DNA of 64,000 bases from Yoonia tamlensis (GCF_900115105.1 NZ_FOYP01000001.1:2072097-2136096); one strand, 5' to 3'. Positions 45,915 to 54,983 are shown, counted from the first letter of the stretch. A program made the numbers and translations. The notes: generated by a model not told the origin, from the letters alone.

Positions 45915-45933
45915 AACTGGTTTTCAAAGCCGC

Positions 45934-46491
45934 CTAGTGCAGCTTGTCAGCAACTGTCGCGATTGAATCGTCGATCAATGTGCCCGCAGATTTTGCGTCC
46001 ATTTGCTTGGCAATCACGTCTTTTGCAGCGCCAACGGCCACCACAATCGCCTGATCGCGCACGTCTTTGACGGCAGCAGCTTGGGCGCTGGCGATCTGCT
46101 CTTCAGCAGCGGCCAGACGGCGTGTGATCGAAGTCGCGATATCTTTCTTGGCTTCGGCGGCCGCTTTGGTCGCTTCGTCCTTGGCAGATGCCACGATACG
46201 TTCTGCTTGCGCGGCAACTTCCTTTTGCTTGCGCTCGTAAGAGGCCAACAAAGACTGTGCTTCATCGCGCAGCGCCTTGGCTTCGTCCAGTTCCGCCTTG
46301 ATGCTGTCAGCACGTTTATCAAGCATACCGCCGATCGATCCGGGCACCTTCATATACATCAGGATGCCGACAAAGATCAAAAAGGCGATCAGGACAACAA
46401 AGTTGGTGTTGCCCAGCGAAAAGAACGGGCCGCTCGCAGCCAGCGCAGGTGATGCGCTCAGGGCAAAGAGTGCGGTAAAGATATTGCGCAT
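45934..46491 (-). CDS. atpF: F0F1 ATP synthase subunit b
   Basis: A 185-residue stator subunit. The N-terminal part (MRNIFTALFALSASPALAASG) looks like an extra hydrophobic segment, then the main helix NFVVLIAFLIFVGILMYMKV, followed by a long charged alpha-helix (DKRADSIKAELDEAKALRDEAQSLL) that dimerises with b'. Last gene of the operon; the gap to the b' gene is 3 bases. Confidence 0.93.
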   Translation of the reverse strand: MRNIFTALFALSASPALAASGPFFSLGNTNFVVLIAFLIFVGILMYMKVPGSIGGMLDKRADSIKAELDEAKALRDEAQSLLASYERKQKEVAAQAERIVASAKDEATKAAAEAKKDIATSITRRLAAAEEQIASAQAAAVKDVRDQAIVVAVGAAKDVIAKQMDAKSAGTLIDDSIATVADKLH

Positions 46492-46494
46492 GTC

Positions 46495-47043
46495 TTACCC
46501 TTTCATCCGTGCCGTCACCGCAGCGGTGATGGTTTTTGCGTCAGCCGACCCACCAAGTGCAGCAACCAGTTCTTTGGCTGTCGCTTTGGCAACGTCGGTT
46601 ACGGATTTCACAGCGCCATCGCGAATTTCGGCAATTGCCGCTTCGCTTTCGCCTGTCTTGACGGCGATCTGCGCGTCGGCTTTTTCAAGCTCGGCGTTCA
46701 GTTCGGCCTGAATTTCTGCTTTCGCTTCGGCCACGATCTTTTGGGCTTGGGCGCGCGCATCAACAAGGGCTTGCTCGTAAGCGGCCTCTGCTTGTGTCGC
46801 TTTGTTCTTCAGCTCTTCTGCGGCAGCAAGATCATTTGTGATTGTGCCCGAACGCTCTGCAAGAACCGCAGCAATGCGGGGCAGTGCGATGCGTGACATC
46901 ACAAAGAACAACGCAGCAAGTGTGATCAGCAACCAGAAGATCTGGTTCGGAATCCACTCTGCGCAAAGCTGTGGCATACCGATGGCACCACCATGCGAAT
47001 CAACGCAGGCACTTGCAACGGCTTCGTGTGTTTCTGTCGCCAT
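46495..47043 (-). CDS. atpX: F0F1 ATP synthase subunit b'
   Basis: A 182-residue second b-type subunit, as in photosynthetic and other alphaproteobacteria. The membrane helix is [21 protein letters not shown]; the cytosolic part is a long coiled coil ([30 protein letters not shown]). The b and b' genes follow atpE in the standard order. Also named atpG in some genomes. Confidence 0.92.
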   Translation of the reverse strand: MATETHEAVASACVDSHGGAIGMPQLCAEWIPNQIFWLLITLAALFFVMSRIALPRIAAVLAERSGTITNDLAAAEELKNKATQAEAAYEQALVDARAQAQKIVAEAKAEIQAELNAELEKADAQIAVKTGESEAAIAEIRDGAVKSVTDVAKATAKELVAALGGSADAKTITAAVTARMKG

Positions 47044-47123
47044 GTTGGCCCCCGAATACCTTGGATTTCACCGGCTGGCGCAGTTACCCGCGCCAGCCAG
47101 CCGTAAGGATGTGGGTCGCTGTC

Positions 47124-47348
47124 TTAGACTGCGAACATCAGCAGAAGCGACACGAGGAACGAGAAGATCCCCAGAGCTTCGGCGAATGCCAGACCAATGA
47201 ACAGTGTTGCTGTCTGCGATGCAGCAGCAGATGGGTTGCGCAATGCGCCTGCGAGGTAGTTACCTGCAACGTTGCCAACACCGATAGCAGCAGCGCCAGA
47301 ACCGATTGCAGCCAGACCGGCGCCGATGTGTGCGAGTTCGCCTTCCAT
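47124..47348 (-). CDS. atpE: F0F1 ATP synthase subunit c
   Basis: A 74-residue two-helix proteolipid of the rotor ring. The Gly-rich first helix is [17 protein letters not shown]. The ion-binding carboxylate is Glu57 in [10 protein letters not shown], with no extra Na+-type ligands, consistent with proton coupling. Confidence 0.96.
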   Translation of the reverse strand: MEGELAHIGAGLAAIGSGAAAIGVGNVAGNYLAGALRNPSAAASQTATLFIGLAFAEALGIFSFLVSLLLMFAV

Positions 47349-47379
47349 GAGTATTCTCCTTACGATTGGAAGTTAGATA

Positions 47380-47403
47380 GTAGGGTGGGTGATTTCACCC
47401 ACC
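47380..47403 (+). repeat. GTAG-GGTGG palindromic repeat, copy A
   Basis: GTAG followed by stem GGTGGGTGA / TCACCCACC with a 2-base TT loop. It lies in the 59-base gap between atpB and atpE. See copies at 54469 and 58429: the stem bases differ, but pairing is conserved. Confidence 0.8.
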
Positions 47404-47407
47404 TTTG

Positions 47408-48175
47408 TTAGTGATGCGGGTGAAGCGCGTCTTTCAGATAGACACACGTCAGGATCGTGAAAACATAGGCCTGGATACCGGCCACAAGGACCTCAAGACC
47501 GTAGATGGCAGTGATGCCAAGGATCGCAACAGGGCTCACCAGCGTCAGCGCGGCAAAGCCTGCGAAAACCTTGATCACAGCGTGGCCCGCCATAACGTTG
47601 CCAGCCAAACGGATTGAATGGCTTACAGGGCGCACAAAGTAGGAAATCACTTCGATAATTGCGATAATTGGGCGCAAGACCGCTGGCGCGTCTTTCATCC
47701 AGAACATGCCAAGGAATGACGGGCCGTTCTTGACAAAGCCAAGGATCGTCACCGCAAAGAACACACCGAAACCAAGGATCGCGGTCACCGCAATCATTGA
47801 TGTCGGGCTATATGACATCGGGATCAGCGCCAGATAGTTCGCAAACAGGATAAAGACAAACAGGGTCATGATGTAGGGGAAATACTTCACCCCGTCCTTG
47901 CCGGTCACGTCTTCGACCATCTTGTAGACAAAGCCGTACATCAGTTCGCCGACTGATTGCAGCCGCGAAGGAATAACACCGCGACCGCGGCTACCCAGAA
48001 CAAAAACGCCAACCGCACAAAGAATCAGGATCGCAAACCACAGTGTCAGGTTCGTCGGTGTATACCAATGCACCGCACCGTCACCAAACAATGGCTTGGG
48101 AATAAACTGATCCAGGGGATGAAAAACCAGACCACCTTCGGAAGCTGCTTCAGTCTCAGTCGCCACTTGCGTCAC
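47408..48175 (-). CDS. atpB: F0F1 ATP synthase subunit a
   Basis: A 255-residue membrane subunit that forms the proton half-channels. The essential arginine is in [13 protein letters not shown], and the helices [11 protein letters not shown] and [19 protein letters not shown] are typical. Its start overlaps the end of atpI by 20 bases. A palindromic repeat sits just after its stop, before atpE. Confidence 0.96.
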   Translation of the reverse strand: MTQVATETEAASEGGLVFHPLDQFIPKPLFGDGAVHWYTPTNLTLWFAILILCAVGVFVLGSRGRGVIPSRLQSVGELMYGFVYKMVEDVTGKDGVKYFPYIMTLFVFILFANYLALIPMSYSPTSMIAVTAILGFGVFFAVTILGFVKNGPSFLGMFWMKDAPAVLRPIIAIIEVISYFVRPVSHSIRLAGNVMAGHAVIKVFAGFAALTLVSPVAILGITAIYGLEVLVAGIQAYVFTILTCVYLKDALHPHH

Positions 48176-48491
48176 CCTTTTCTTCCGCAGCCTTTTGCTG
48201 CTTCAATTGCACCTCTTTGGCGGATCGCATCATGGTCAGAACACCAGCCGCGAGGCCAAAAAATATAAACAGCACCAAGAATATCGGCATGGTCCCAAAC
48301 AGGGTATCCAGCCCGTATCCGATGCCAAAGCCGATCCCGAGACCGGCTACCAGCTCTATCACCATCCGCCACGCGAGCTGCGCTTGCGAATAATGTTCTT
48401 CCGCATGGTCCTTGACTTGCTCTGGCGCTTTAAGCGCTGCGATCTTTGCATCAAGCGCCTTAAGGCGGTCGGCATGGTCCGGATCAGGCAT
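48156..48491 (-). CDS. atpI: AtpI/AtpZ-family F0 assembly protein
   Basis: A 111-residue small membrane protein: charged N-terminus, two helices ([22 protein letters not shown] and [16 protein letters not shown]) and a basic Lys/Gln/Glu-rich tail. It is the first gene of the operon; AtpI/AtpZ proteins aid c-ring assembly or Mg uptake. ATG 48491 is supported by CAGGGA upstream; the ATG at 48518 lacks such a sequence. Confidence 0.88.
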   Translation of the reverse strand: MPDPDHADRLKALDAKIAALKAPEQVKDHAEEHYSQAQLAWRMVIELVAGLGIGFGIGYGLDTLFGTMPIFLVLFIFFGLAAGVLTMMRSAKEVQLKQQKAAEEKGDASGD

Positions 48492-48694
48492 TTCAAGGTC
48501 CCTGGGAAGGTTGCGCATGGTTTAGGTGCGCGACAGCACAGAGTCAAGTAACCGTGAACACCGACTATCCCATTGAAAACAAAAATAAATCATTATGTGC
48601 AGCTGTGACATTTTGTATGCGCCAGCCCATTTGCGCACGATTCAATATTCAACCAGATGGTTGACGTTTCAGCCGCATCCCGCTTAATCGCGCC

Positions 48695-49021
48695 ATGACC
48701 CACAAACTTGATCTTGCCTTTTCGGCCCTTGCCGACCCCACCCGCCGCGCCATCCTTGCGATGCTGCTCGAGGATGATATGGCCGTCACCGATGTCGCCG
48801 ACCCGTTTGAGATGTCACTGGCCGCGATTTCCAAGCATCTTGGCGTGCTGACCACTGCGGGGCTGATCAGTCAGGAAAAGCGCGGGCGGGTCAAATGGTG
48901 CAAGCTGGAACCGGATGCACTGCGCGAGGCATCCGTCTGGATGCAGGCCTTTGGCCAGATGGGCGCGCTTGATCTAGATGATTTCGAGGCATTTCTGGCC
49001 GCGCAACTGCCCGACAGCTAG
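48695..49021 (+). CDS. ArsR/SmtB-family transcriptional regulator
   Basis: A 108-residue winged-helix protein: HKLDLAFSALADPTRRAILAMLL then the recognition helix FEMSLAAISKHLGVLTTAGLI. The metal ligands of ArsR/SmtB (Cys-Val-Cys) are absent, so it is of the non-metal subtype. The target is unknown. No ribosome-binding sequence is visible before ATG 48695. It ends 4 bases inside the convergent DMT permease gene. Confidence 0.88.
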   Translation: MTHKLDLAFSALADPTRRAILAMLLEDDMAVTDVADPFEMSLAAISKHLGVLTTAGLISQEKRGRVKWCKLEPDALREASVWMQAFGQMGALDLDDFEAFLAAQLPDS

Positions 49022-49893
49022 TCGCGCAACAACATCACCAAAGCAACAACCGTCAAGACGAGCCCCAGCAGCACCAGCACAGGCGGCGCCGGATGACCCA
49101 GCGCGATATCCCAGACAATCACCCATGACGGGGTCAGATAGGTATAAGCCATGACCTTTGAACTTGGCAGACGCAGCGCAGCAAATTGCAGCAGTGTAAA
49201 GGTCATCGCGCTGGCGACCACGGCAGTATACAGGATCGTGACCCAGACAATATTTGGCAGGTCCGCCCAATCGGTCGCCATCAAATCGCGCCAACCCACA
49301 AGCGTCAGGATCACCGCCCCCGCCAGCAATGTGCCAAAGGTAAAGACAAGCGTCGGCTCGCCGCGGTTCAATTTGCGGACAAGCGGCGTATAGACCGCAT
49401 GCGACACGCAACCCCAGAAATAGATCATCTCGCCCGCGCCGATCTGGAACCGCAAGATCGCCGCGACATCCGCACGAAAAATCACCCAGATCGCGCCGGC
49501 AGCGCCGATGCCTAGCGCCAGCGCCATCCGGCCCGTCAGCACTTGCCGCAAAAGTAGCCAGCCAAAGCCAGCCGAAAGGATCGGGGTAAGGGTAAACACC
49601 GCCGCCGCGCTGACAGGGGCTGCGGTTTTCAGGCCTTCGAACATCAGCACAAAATAGGTGGTAAAGAACGCCGCCAGCAGCAGATACCGCCACGGCGCAC
49701 GCAGGGCGCTGCGCGACACGCCCGTGGTTGCAAAAGCCGCGATCCCGATAATCGCGCAGGCGATCCAGAACCGCACCGCATTTAACGCCAGCGGCGCAAT
49801 ATCATTCGCCGCCAATGCGCCGAGCGAAAACGACCCAGCCACCAGCATCGAAAACAACAGCATCGCAAGATGCCCCGCCCGTGCCGGTGTCAT
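49018..49893 (-). CDS. EamA/DMT-family permease
   Basis: A 291-residue membrane protein with ten hydrophobic helices and two EamA repeats (LALNAVRFWIACAIIG ... AAPVSAAAVFTLTPILSAGFGWLLLR, and a second half ending TYLTPSWVIVWDIALG). The substrate is not predictable. Its start overlaps the LysR gene stop by 4 bases (ATGA), so the pair forms an operon. Confidence 0.9.
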   Translation of the reverse strand: MTPARAGHLAMLLFSMLVAGSFSLGALAANDIAPLALNAVRFWIACAIIGIAAFATTGVSRSALRAPWRYLLLAAFFTTYFVLMFEGLKTAAPVSAAAVFTLTPILSAGFGWLLLRQVLTGRMALALGIGAAGAIWVIFRADVAAILRFQIGAGEMIYFWGCVSHAVYTPLVRKLNRGEPTLVFTFGTLLAGAVILTLVGWRDLMATDWADLPNIVWVTILYTAVVASAMTFTLLQFAALRLPSSKVMAYTYLTPSWVIVWDIALGHPAPPVLVLLGLVLTVVALVMLLRD

Positions 49894-50771
49894 GCGCAGC
49901 TTGCCCCTTTGACTTCATCCTTGAGGAACTTCAGAAAGGCCTGCACTTTGGATGTGCGGTGCAAATCAACGTGGGTAACAAGCCACAGGTTCGATTGCCA
50001 TTCCTCGACCGGCGGAATGACTTCGGTCAGGCCCAAGTCTTGGCTCAAAAGATGCCGCTGCACAAAACCGATGCCCGCGCCGGCCATCACCGCGTCACGC
50101 ATATGGCGGTTTTCGCTGGCAAGATAGACAATCCGGTTCTTGGGGACATTGGCGCGCATCCAAGTTGCAAAAGGTGCGCGGCTATTGTCATTGTCATGCC
50201 CGACAAACAGGTGGTTCTTGAAATCGTCCATATCCTTGGGCACCCCGTATTGCGCGACATAGGCGGGTGCCGCGACCAGCGCCATGCCAAGCGCCAAAAA
50301 CGGCTGCACGACGTTATCGGGTTCTTCGGGCATACGCCCTGCGCGGATCGCAACGTGGGCTTCGCCGTATTCAAGCCGGAACACACGGTCGCCGGTGCGA
50401 AACCGCACGCGCACCTCGGGGTGGCTGGCCTGAAACCGCATCAGGATCGGGGTCAGCAGATCCGACATCATTTCAATCGACGTCACAATCAGATCGCCCG
50501 ATACGCCTTCGCCCTGCCCTTTGATCCGGCCGGCAAGCTGGGTGAATTGATCGTCGGTCGCTTGCGCCACCTGCAACAGGTCCTGCCCCGCTTCTGTTGC
50601 GGTATAGCCGCGCGCATGGCGTTGGAACAGTTTCACGCCCAACCGCTGTTCAAGCGCGTCAATATGCCGGATCACGGTGGCATGATGCACGCCAAGCGTA
50701 TCCGCCGCACCGCTGACCGTACCTTTGCGCGCGACCTGATAGGCCGTGCGGATTTCATCCCAATTATCCAT
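49890..50771 (-). CDS. LysR-family regulator next to azoreductase gene
   Basis: A 293-residue LysR regulator; the helix-turn-helix is GTVSGAADTLGVHHATVIRHIDALEQRLG. The substrate-binding domain is complete. It is divergent from the FMN-dependent oxidoreductase gene at 50879 and overlaps the DMT permease gene downstream by 4 bases, so it probably controls both. The inducer is unknown. Confidence 0.9.
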   Translation of the reverse strand: MDNWDEIRTAYQVARKGTVSGAADTLGVHHATVIRHIDALEQRLGVKLFQRHARGYTATEAGQDLLQVAQATDDQFTQLAGRIKGQGEGVSGDLIVTSIEMMSDLLTPILMRFQASHPEVRVRFRTGDRVFRLEYGEAHVAIRAGRMPEEPDNVVQPFLALGMALVAAPAYVAQYGVPKDMDDFKNHLFVGHDNDNSRAPFATWMRANVPKNRIVYLASENRHMRDAVMAGAGIGFVQRHLLSQDLGLTEVIPPVEEWQSNLWLVTHVDLHRTSKVQAFLKFLKDEVKGASCA

Positions 50772-50822
50772 CTGAATTCCTGTGCGCTGGTCAACAATGC
50801 CTGTTCATAATTGGACCTACCG

Positions 50823-50840
50823 TTCAAATTTGCAAGTGAA
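50823..50840. promoter_or_regulatory. Candidate LysR operator
   Basis: Inverted repeat TTCA-N10-TGAA centred between the divergent LysR and azoreductase genes, 39-56 bases upstream of the azoreductase start. The dyad and location suit a LysR binding site; no other evidence. Confidence 0.38.
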
Positions 50841-50878
50841 TACCTGTCGATCACAACAAAATTCCAAAGGGAAAACCA

Positions 50879-51415
50879 ATGACTACTGTTCTGCATCTTA
50901 CCGCCTCCGGCGTTTCCGACGGCTCCGTCAGCCGCGCCGCAACCGCAAAAATCATCGCCGATCTGGACCCGTCTAAGATCATCACCCGCGATCTGGCAAT
51001 CACGCCGATGCCGCAGGTCAACAGCCAATGGATCAACGCGCGGCTTGTACCGCCACAGGATCGGTCGGTCGCGGATGCGGCGGCGCTGGCGCTTTCCGAC
51101 AGTCTGATCGCCGAAATTGCGGCCGCAGATGTGATCGTTATCGGCATGCCGATCTATAACTTTGGCATGCCCGCAGCGCTCAAAGCATGGGTCGATCTGA
51201 TCGCGCGGCCCGGTGTGACGTTTTCTTATACCGAAAACGGCCCCGTCGGGCTGATCAAGGGCAAGAAGGCAATCGTCGCCGTCGCATCGGGCGGCACCCC
51301 CGTTGATGCGCCCATTGATTTTGCAACACCGCACCTGCGCCAAGTGCTGCGCTTTGTCGGAATCGACGATATCACCGTGCACACGGCCAAAGACCTGCTG
51401 CCTCTCGCCGCCTAA
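50879..51415 (+). CDS. FMN-dependent NADH-azoreductase / NAD(P)H oxidoreductase
   Basis: A 178-residue flavodoxin-fold quinone/azo reductase. The FMN-binding region has LHLTASGVSDGSVSR, followed by the motif MPIYNFGMPAALKAWVDLIARPGVTFSY, and VAVASGG. It probably detoxifies quinones in the cytosol. It is shorter than E. coli AzoR (about 200 residues). Likely regulated by the divergent LysR gene. Confidence 0.9.
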   Translation: MTTVLHLTASGVSDGSVSRAATAKIIADLDPSKIITRDLAITPMPQVNSQWINARLVPPQDRSVADAAALALSDSLIAEIAAADVIVIGMPIYNFGMPAALKAWVDLIARPGVTFSYTENGPVGLIKGKKAIVAVASGGTPVDAPIDFATPHLRQVLRFVGIDDITVHTAKDLLPLAA

Positions 51416-51416
51416 A

Positions 51417-51557
51417 GGGCAGCGTTTGCTCGGCCCGGGATGTTGACTCGGGCCGCATTGCAGCATAAACGCCCCCCAACACCCGGATAGCAACAGCTTT
51501 CCGGTCCCCGATTCTAGGGGATCGCCCTCCGTCAGCGCGTTGCGCCCACGGGGGCGC
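51417..51557 (+). ncRNA. Candidate structured RNA between azoreductase and ffh
   Basis: The 207-base gap is unusually rich in stable pairing. Hairpin 1 (51417-51475) has nested stems GGG, GCGTTT, GCT and CGGCCCG on the left matched on the right. Hairpin 2 (51483-51504) has CCGGA and AGC stems around AACA with one T-T mismatch. Hairpin 3 (51502-51524) has CGGTCCCC with GGGGATCG. Hairpin 4 (51542-51557) has GCGCCC with GGGCGC. It could be an ffh leader, an azoreductase 3' structure, or a small RNA. I cannot assign it to a known family. Confidence 0.45.
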
Positions 51558-51622
51558 TACTGCTTTATGCTTTGCGTGCCTATATACGCAGGGCAACCGA
51601 AACGACTTGAGGGCTTTGGCCG

Positions 51623-53128
51623 ATGTTTGAGAACCTATCCGACCGCCTATCCGGCGTCTTTGACAAGCTGACCAAGCAAGGGGCGCTGTCTGACGATGAC
51701 GTCAAAACCGCCCTGCGCGAAGTCCGCGTGGCCCTGCTTGAGGCTGATGTCTCGCTGCCGGTCGCCCGCGATTTTGTCAAAGCGGTTCAGGATAAGGCCA
51801 CCGGACAGGCCGTTACCAAATCCATCACACCCGGCCAGCAGGTCATCAAGATCGTCCACGACGAATTGCGCCATGTGCTGACCGGCGACGAAGACCCCGG
51901 TGCGTTGAAAATCGATAACCCGCCCGCCCCGATCCTGATGGTCGGTTTGCAGGGTTCGGGTAAGACGACAACAACCGCCAAACTGGCCAAGCGTTTGAAA
52001 GAACGCGAAGGCAAGCGCGTGCTGATGGCGTCCTTGGACGTGAACCGTCCAGCGGCGATGGAACAACTGCAAATCCTTGGCGCGCAGATTGGCGTCGATA
52101 CTTTGCCAATCGTCAAAGGCGAAGATCCGGTTGCGATTGCAAAACGCGCCAAAACCCAAGCCAGCCTTGGCGGCTATGATGTATATATGCTCGATACCGC
52201 GGGCCGTTTGCACATCGATGCCGAACTGATCGCCCAAGCCGCCGCCGTGCGTGATGCCGTGAACCCGCGCGAAACCCTGTTGGTTGTCGACGGTCTGACA
52301 GGTCAGGACGCGGTGAACGTCGCGCAGGAATTCGACGATAAAATCGGCGTCACCGGCGTTGTCCTGACCCGCATGGACGGCGACGGGCGCGGTGGTGCGG
52401 CGCTCTCGATGCGTGCAATCACTGGCAAACCGATCCGCTTTGTCGGTGTCGGTGAAAAGCTTGACGCGATTGAAACCTTTGAACCCGACCGGATCGCGGG
52501 CCGCATCCTAGGCATGGGTGACATTGTTGCGCTGGTCGAAAAAGCGCAAGAAACCATCGAGGCCGAACAGGCCGAACGCATGATGAAGCGGTTCCAAAAG
52601 GGTCGCTTCAACATGAACGATCTGAAAATGCAGCTTGAACAGATGCTGAAAATGGGCGGCATGGAAGGCATGATGGGCATGATGCCCGGTGCGGCCAAAA
52701 TGGGCAAACAGATGGCCGCGGCGGGCATGGATGACAGCATCCTCAAACGCCAGATCGCGCTGATCAATTCCATGACCAAAAAAGAGCGCGCCAACCCCGA
52801 TCTTCTGGCCGCATCCCGCAAGAAACGGATCGCCAAAGGTGCAGGTCTTGAAGTATCCGACCTGAACAAGCTGGTCAAACAGCACCGCCAGATGGCCGAT
52901 ATGATGAAAAAGATGGGCAAAGGCGGGATGCTGAAGCAGGCCATGAAGGGCATGTTCGGCAAAGGCGGCGGCATGCCTGGCGGTGGCGCCATGCCCGATA
53001 TGAACGATCCCAAAGCAATGGAAGAAGCCGCCAAAGCGCTTGGCGCGAAAATGCCTGGCGGCCTGCCCGGGCTTGGCGGCGGCATGGGGCTGCCCCCTGG
53101 TCTGTCCGGTTTCGGAAAGAAAAAGTAA
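51623..53128 (+). CDS. ffh: Signal recognition particle protein Ffh
   Basis: A 501-residue GTPase of the co-translational targeting pathway. N domain residues 1-90; G domain with GLQGSGKTTTT (P-loop, about 108-118), DTAGR and TRMDGDGRGGA; methionine-rich M domain from about 300 (GGMEGMMGMMPGA, QMADMMKKMGKGGM) that binds SRP RNA and signal sequences. The M-domain tail is extended by Gly/Met/Pro repeats. The SRP RNA gene is not adjacent as far as I can see. Confidence 0.97.
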   Translation: MFENLSDRLSGVFDKLTKQGALSDDDVKTALREVRVALLEADVSLPVARDFVKAVQDKATGQAVTKSITPGQQVIKIVHDELRHVLTGDEDPGALKIDNPPAPILMVGLQGSGKTTTTAKLAKRLKEREGKRVLMASLDVNRPAAMEQLQILGAQIGVDTLPIVKGEDPVAIAKRAKTQASLGGYDVYMLDTAGRLHIDAELIAQAAAVRDAVNPRETLLVVDGLTGQDAVNVAQEFDDKIGVTGVVLTRMDGDGRGGAALSMRAITGKPIRFVGVGEKLDAIETFEPDRIAGRILGMGDIVALVEKAQETIEAEQAERMMKRFQKGRFNMNDLKMQLEQMLKMGGMEGMMGMMPGAAKMGKQMAAAGMDDSILKRQIALINSMTKKERANPDLLAASRKKRIAKGAGLEVSDLNKLVKQHRQMADMMKKMGKGGMLKQAMKGMFGKGGGMPGGGAMPDMNDPKAMEEAAKALGAKMPGGLPGLGGGMGLPPGLSGFGKKK

Positions 53129-53131
53129 ATC

Positions 53132-53680
53132 ATGACACCCGCCCCCACCCTTTCCACAGCGCGGCTGGTCCTACGCGGACCCCAAAAACGCGACCTTGCG
53201 GCCTTTACCGCTTGGGCGACGCAATCTGCGCGGATGGAATTTGTGGGTGGCAAGGTATCGGCGCGCGACGCTTGGCGCGGGTTTATCGCGGGGATCGGTC
53301 ATTGGAACTGGCACGGCTACGGGTTCTTTACCGTGACCGAAAAAACCACCGGCATGGCGACAGGCCGCGTTGGCATCCTGAACCATATCGACTGGCCACA
53401 GCCGGAACTGGCGTGGCATATGTTTGACGGGTTCGAAGGCAAATCCTACGCGTTTGAGGCCGCTTGCGCCGTGCGCGAATGGGCGGGCCGTTCGCTCGGG
53501 CTTGCGCCGTTGATCTCGTTGATTGCGCCAAGCAATACGCGCTCGCTCGCCTTGGCCACACGACTGGGCGCGATGGAAGAACGCCGCGATACTGTTGACG
53601 GTGAAAAGGTCATCATCATGCGGCACCTGCGCTATGACGACCCGCGCGCCACCGCCCAAGCAGCGGGTGCGATCACATGA
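53132..53680 (+). CDS. GNAT N-acetyltransferase, RimJ/RimL type (copy 1)
   Basis: A 182-residue acetyltransferase: PTLSTARLVLRGPQKRDLAAF start, GFFTVTEKTTGMATGRVGIL, and the acetyl-CoA binding region EAACAVREWAGRSLG. It follows ffh by 3 bases and overlaps the next acetyltransferase by 4 bases. The two appear to be tandem paralogues. Substrates unknown. Confidence 0.88.
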   Translation: MTPAPTLSTARLVLRGPQKRDLAAFTAWATQSARMEFVGGKVSARDAWRGFIAGIGHWNWHGYGFFTVTEKTTGMATGRVGILNHIDWPQPELAWHMFDGFEGKSYAFEAACAVREWAGRSLGLAPLISLIAPSNTRSLALATRLGAMEERRDTVDGEKVIIMRHLRYDDPRATAQAAGAIT

Positions 53681-54183
53681 TCCCGACGCTTTATACCGAA
53701 CGGCTGGTCTTGCGCCCCTATGCGCGCGATGATTTTGACGCTTATGCCGCTTTCTTGGGGTCCGACCGCGCCGTGCATATGGACGGGCCGATCAGCAAAG
53801 ACAAAGCTTGGGACTGGTTTGTCAACGATATAGCCGCATGGGCACTTTACGGTTTTGGGTCACTCGCAATTACCGAAAACGGGAAACTTGCCGGCGCGAC
53901 CGGGCTGGTGCATCCGCCGTCATTTCCCGAACCCGAATGCGGCTGGTTCCTGTTTGACGGGTTCACAGGGCGCGGACTGGTCCAAGAGGCCGCGCGCGCA
54001 ATCATCGACTACACATTCGCGACAACCCCGCTGGATAGCTTCGTCAGCTATATCGGGCCGCAAAACACCGCGTCCCTGCGCGTGGCGCAAGCGCTTGGCG
54101 CGGTCCACGACCCGGAAGCCGCAACACCAAACGGCGACAACTGCCTCGTCTACCGCCACACTAAAGGAGCACCCAATGTCTGA
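53677..54183 (+). CDS. GNAT N-acetyltransferase, RimJ/RimL type (copy 2)
   Basis: A 168-residue acetyltransferase related to copy 1: PTLYTERLVLRPYARDDFDAY, GFGSLAITENGKLAGATGLVHPP, then GRGLVQEAARAIIDYTF, the acetyl-CoA loop. It overlaps copy 1 by 4 bases and the chorismate mutase gene by 8 bases, so translation is coupled through the operon. Confidence 0.88.
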   Translation: MIPTLYTERLVLRPYARDDFDAYAAFLGSDRAVHMDGPISKDKAWDWFVNDIAAWALYGFGSLAITENGKLAGATGLVHPPSFPEPECGWFLFDGFTGRGLVQEAARAIIDYTFATTPLDSFVSYIGPQNTASLRVAQALGAVHDPEAATPNGDNCLVYRHTKGAPNV

Positions 54184-54472
54184 CGCAATCACCCGCGCCG
54201 CAAAGGTTCTTAAAGGTCACCGCGAAAGCATCGACCGTCTGGATGCGATCCTTGTCTATACATTGGGCGAACGGTTCAAACACACCCAAGCCGTCGGCAA
54301 ATTGAAAGCCGCACACGACCTTCCGCCATCCGATCCTGCCCGCGAAACGCAGCAGATCGCACGGCTGACCGACCTTGCAAACCAGGCCGACCTTGATCCC
54401 GAGTTTGCCAAGAAATTCCTGAACTTCATCATTCAGGAAGTGATTAAACACCACGAACAACATCAATCGTAG
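54176..54472 (+). CDS. Chorismate mutase (AroQ class)
   Basis: A 98-residue all-helical mutase converting chorismate to prephenate for Phe/Tyr synthesis. Typical elements are HRESIDRLDAILVYTLGERFKHTQAVGKLKA, with the active-site arginines and lysines, and a C-terminal helix ending in EVIKHHEQH. The start ATG at 54176 follows GGAG and overlaps the preceding gene. Its TAG stop is supplied by the first bases of the palindromic repeat at 54469. Confidence 0.88.
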   Translation: MSDAITRAAKVLKGHRESIDRLDAILVYTLGERFKHTQAVGKLKAAHDLPPSDPARETQQIARLTDLANQADLDPEFAKKFLNFIIQEVIKHHEQHQS

Positions 54473-54490
54473 GGTGGATTTCAATCCACC
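54469..54490 (+). repeat. GTAG-GGTGG palindromic repeat, copy B
   Basis: GTAG followed by stem GGTGGATT / AATCCACC with a TC loop. It overlaps the last codon and TAG stop of the chorismate mutase gene and ends 31 bases before the rpsP start. Confidence 0.8.
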
Positions 54491-54520
54491 TGCCCCTGCC
54501 ATTTATAGGAGAACTACACC

Positions 54521-54919
54521 ATGGCTATGAAAATTCGTCTCGCACGCGGCGGTTCCAAGAAACGTCCACACTACGCAATCGTTGCGGCTGACAGCCGTAT
54601 GCCACGCGATGGCCGCTTCATCGAAAAGCTGGGTACATATAACCCGATGCTGCCAAAAGACAGCGAAGACCGCGTGAAAATGGACATCGAGCGCGTAAAG
54701 CACTGGTTGGGTCAAGGCGCACAGCCAACCGACCGCGTATCACGTATGCTCGAAGCCGCAGGCGAGCTGCCCAAGAAAGACCGCGCAAACCTGAAAAAAG
54801 GCACACCAGGTAAAGCGGCCCAAGCACGCGCTGCAGAAAAAGCAGAAAAAGCAAAAGCCGCTGAAGAAGCTGCAAACGCACCTGCACCAGAAGCAGAAGC
54901 AGACGCTTCAGAAGAATAA
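54521..54919 (+). CDS. rpsP: 30S ribosomal protein S16 with Ala/Glu-rich tail
   Basis: A 132-residue ribosomal protein. The S16 core ([56 protein letters not shown]) ends near residue 90. A lysine-, alanine- and glutamate-rich tail of about 40 residues follows, which is common in alphaproteobacteria. AGGAG lies 8 bases before ATG 54521. It heads the rpsP-rimM-trmD-rplS group. Confidence 0.97.
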   Translation: MAMKIRLARGGSKKRPHYAIVAADSRMPRDGRFIEKLGTYNPMLPKDSEDRVKMDIERVKHWLGQGAQPTDRVSRMLEAAGELPKKDRANLKKGTPGKAAQARAAEKAEKAKAAEEAANAPAPEAEADASEE

Positions 54920-54983
54920 GCCGCGATCGTTGCCCGGCCACACGCGCCGGGCAACGCCCCCCTCTCCCTTTTCGGGACCAGAT

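Noticed and set aside
48661..48695. Possible leaderless promoter (TTGACG, 17-base spacer, TTAATC) for the ArsR gene
   Set aside because: The -10 match is poor, and no start site evidence exists; recorded only as a hint because no ribosome-binding sequence is visible.
51417..51557. Reading the ffh-upstream hairpins as SRP (4.5S) RNA or a tRNA fragment
   Set aside because: The conserved SRP domain IV loop sequence is absent, and the TCCCC-loop-GGGGA hairpin lacks a T-loop consensus and the rest of a cloverleaf.
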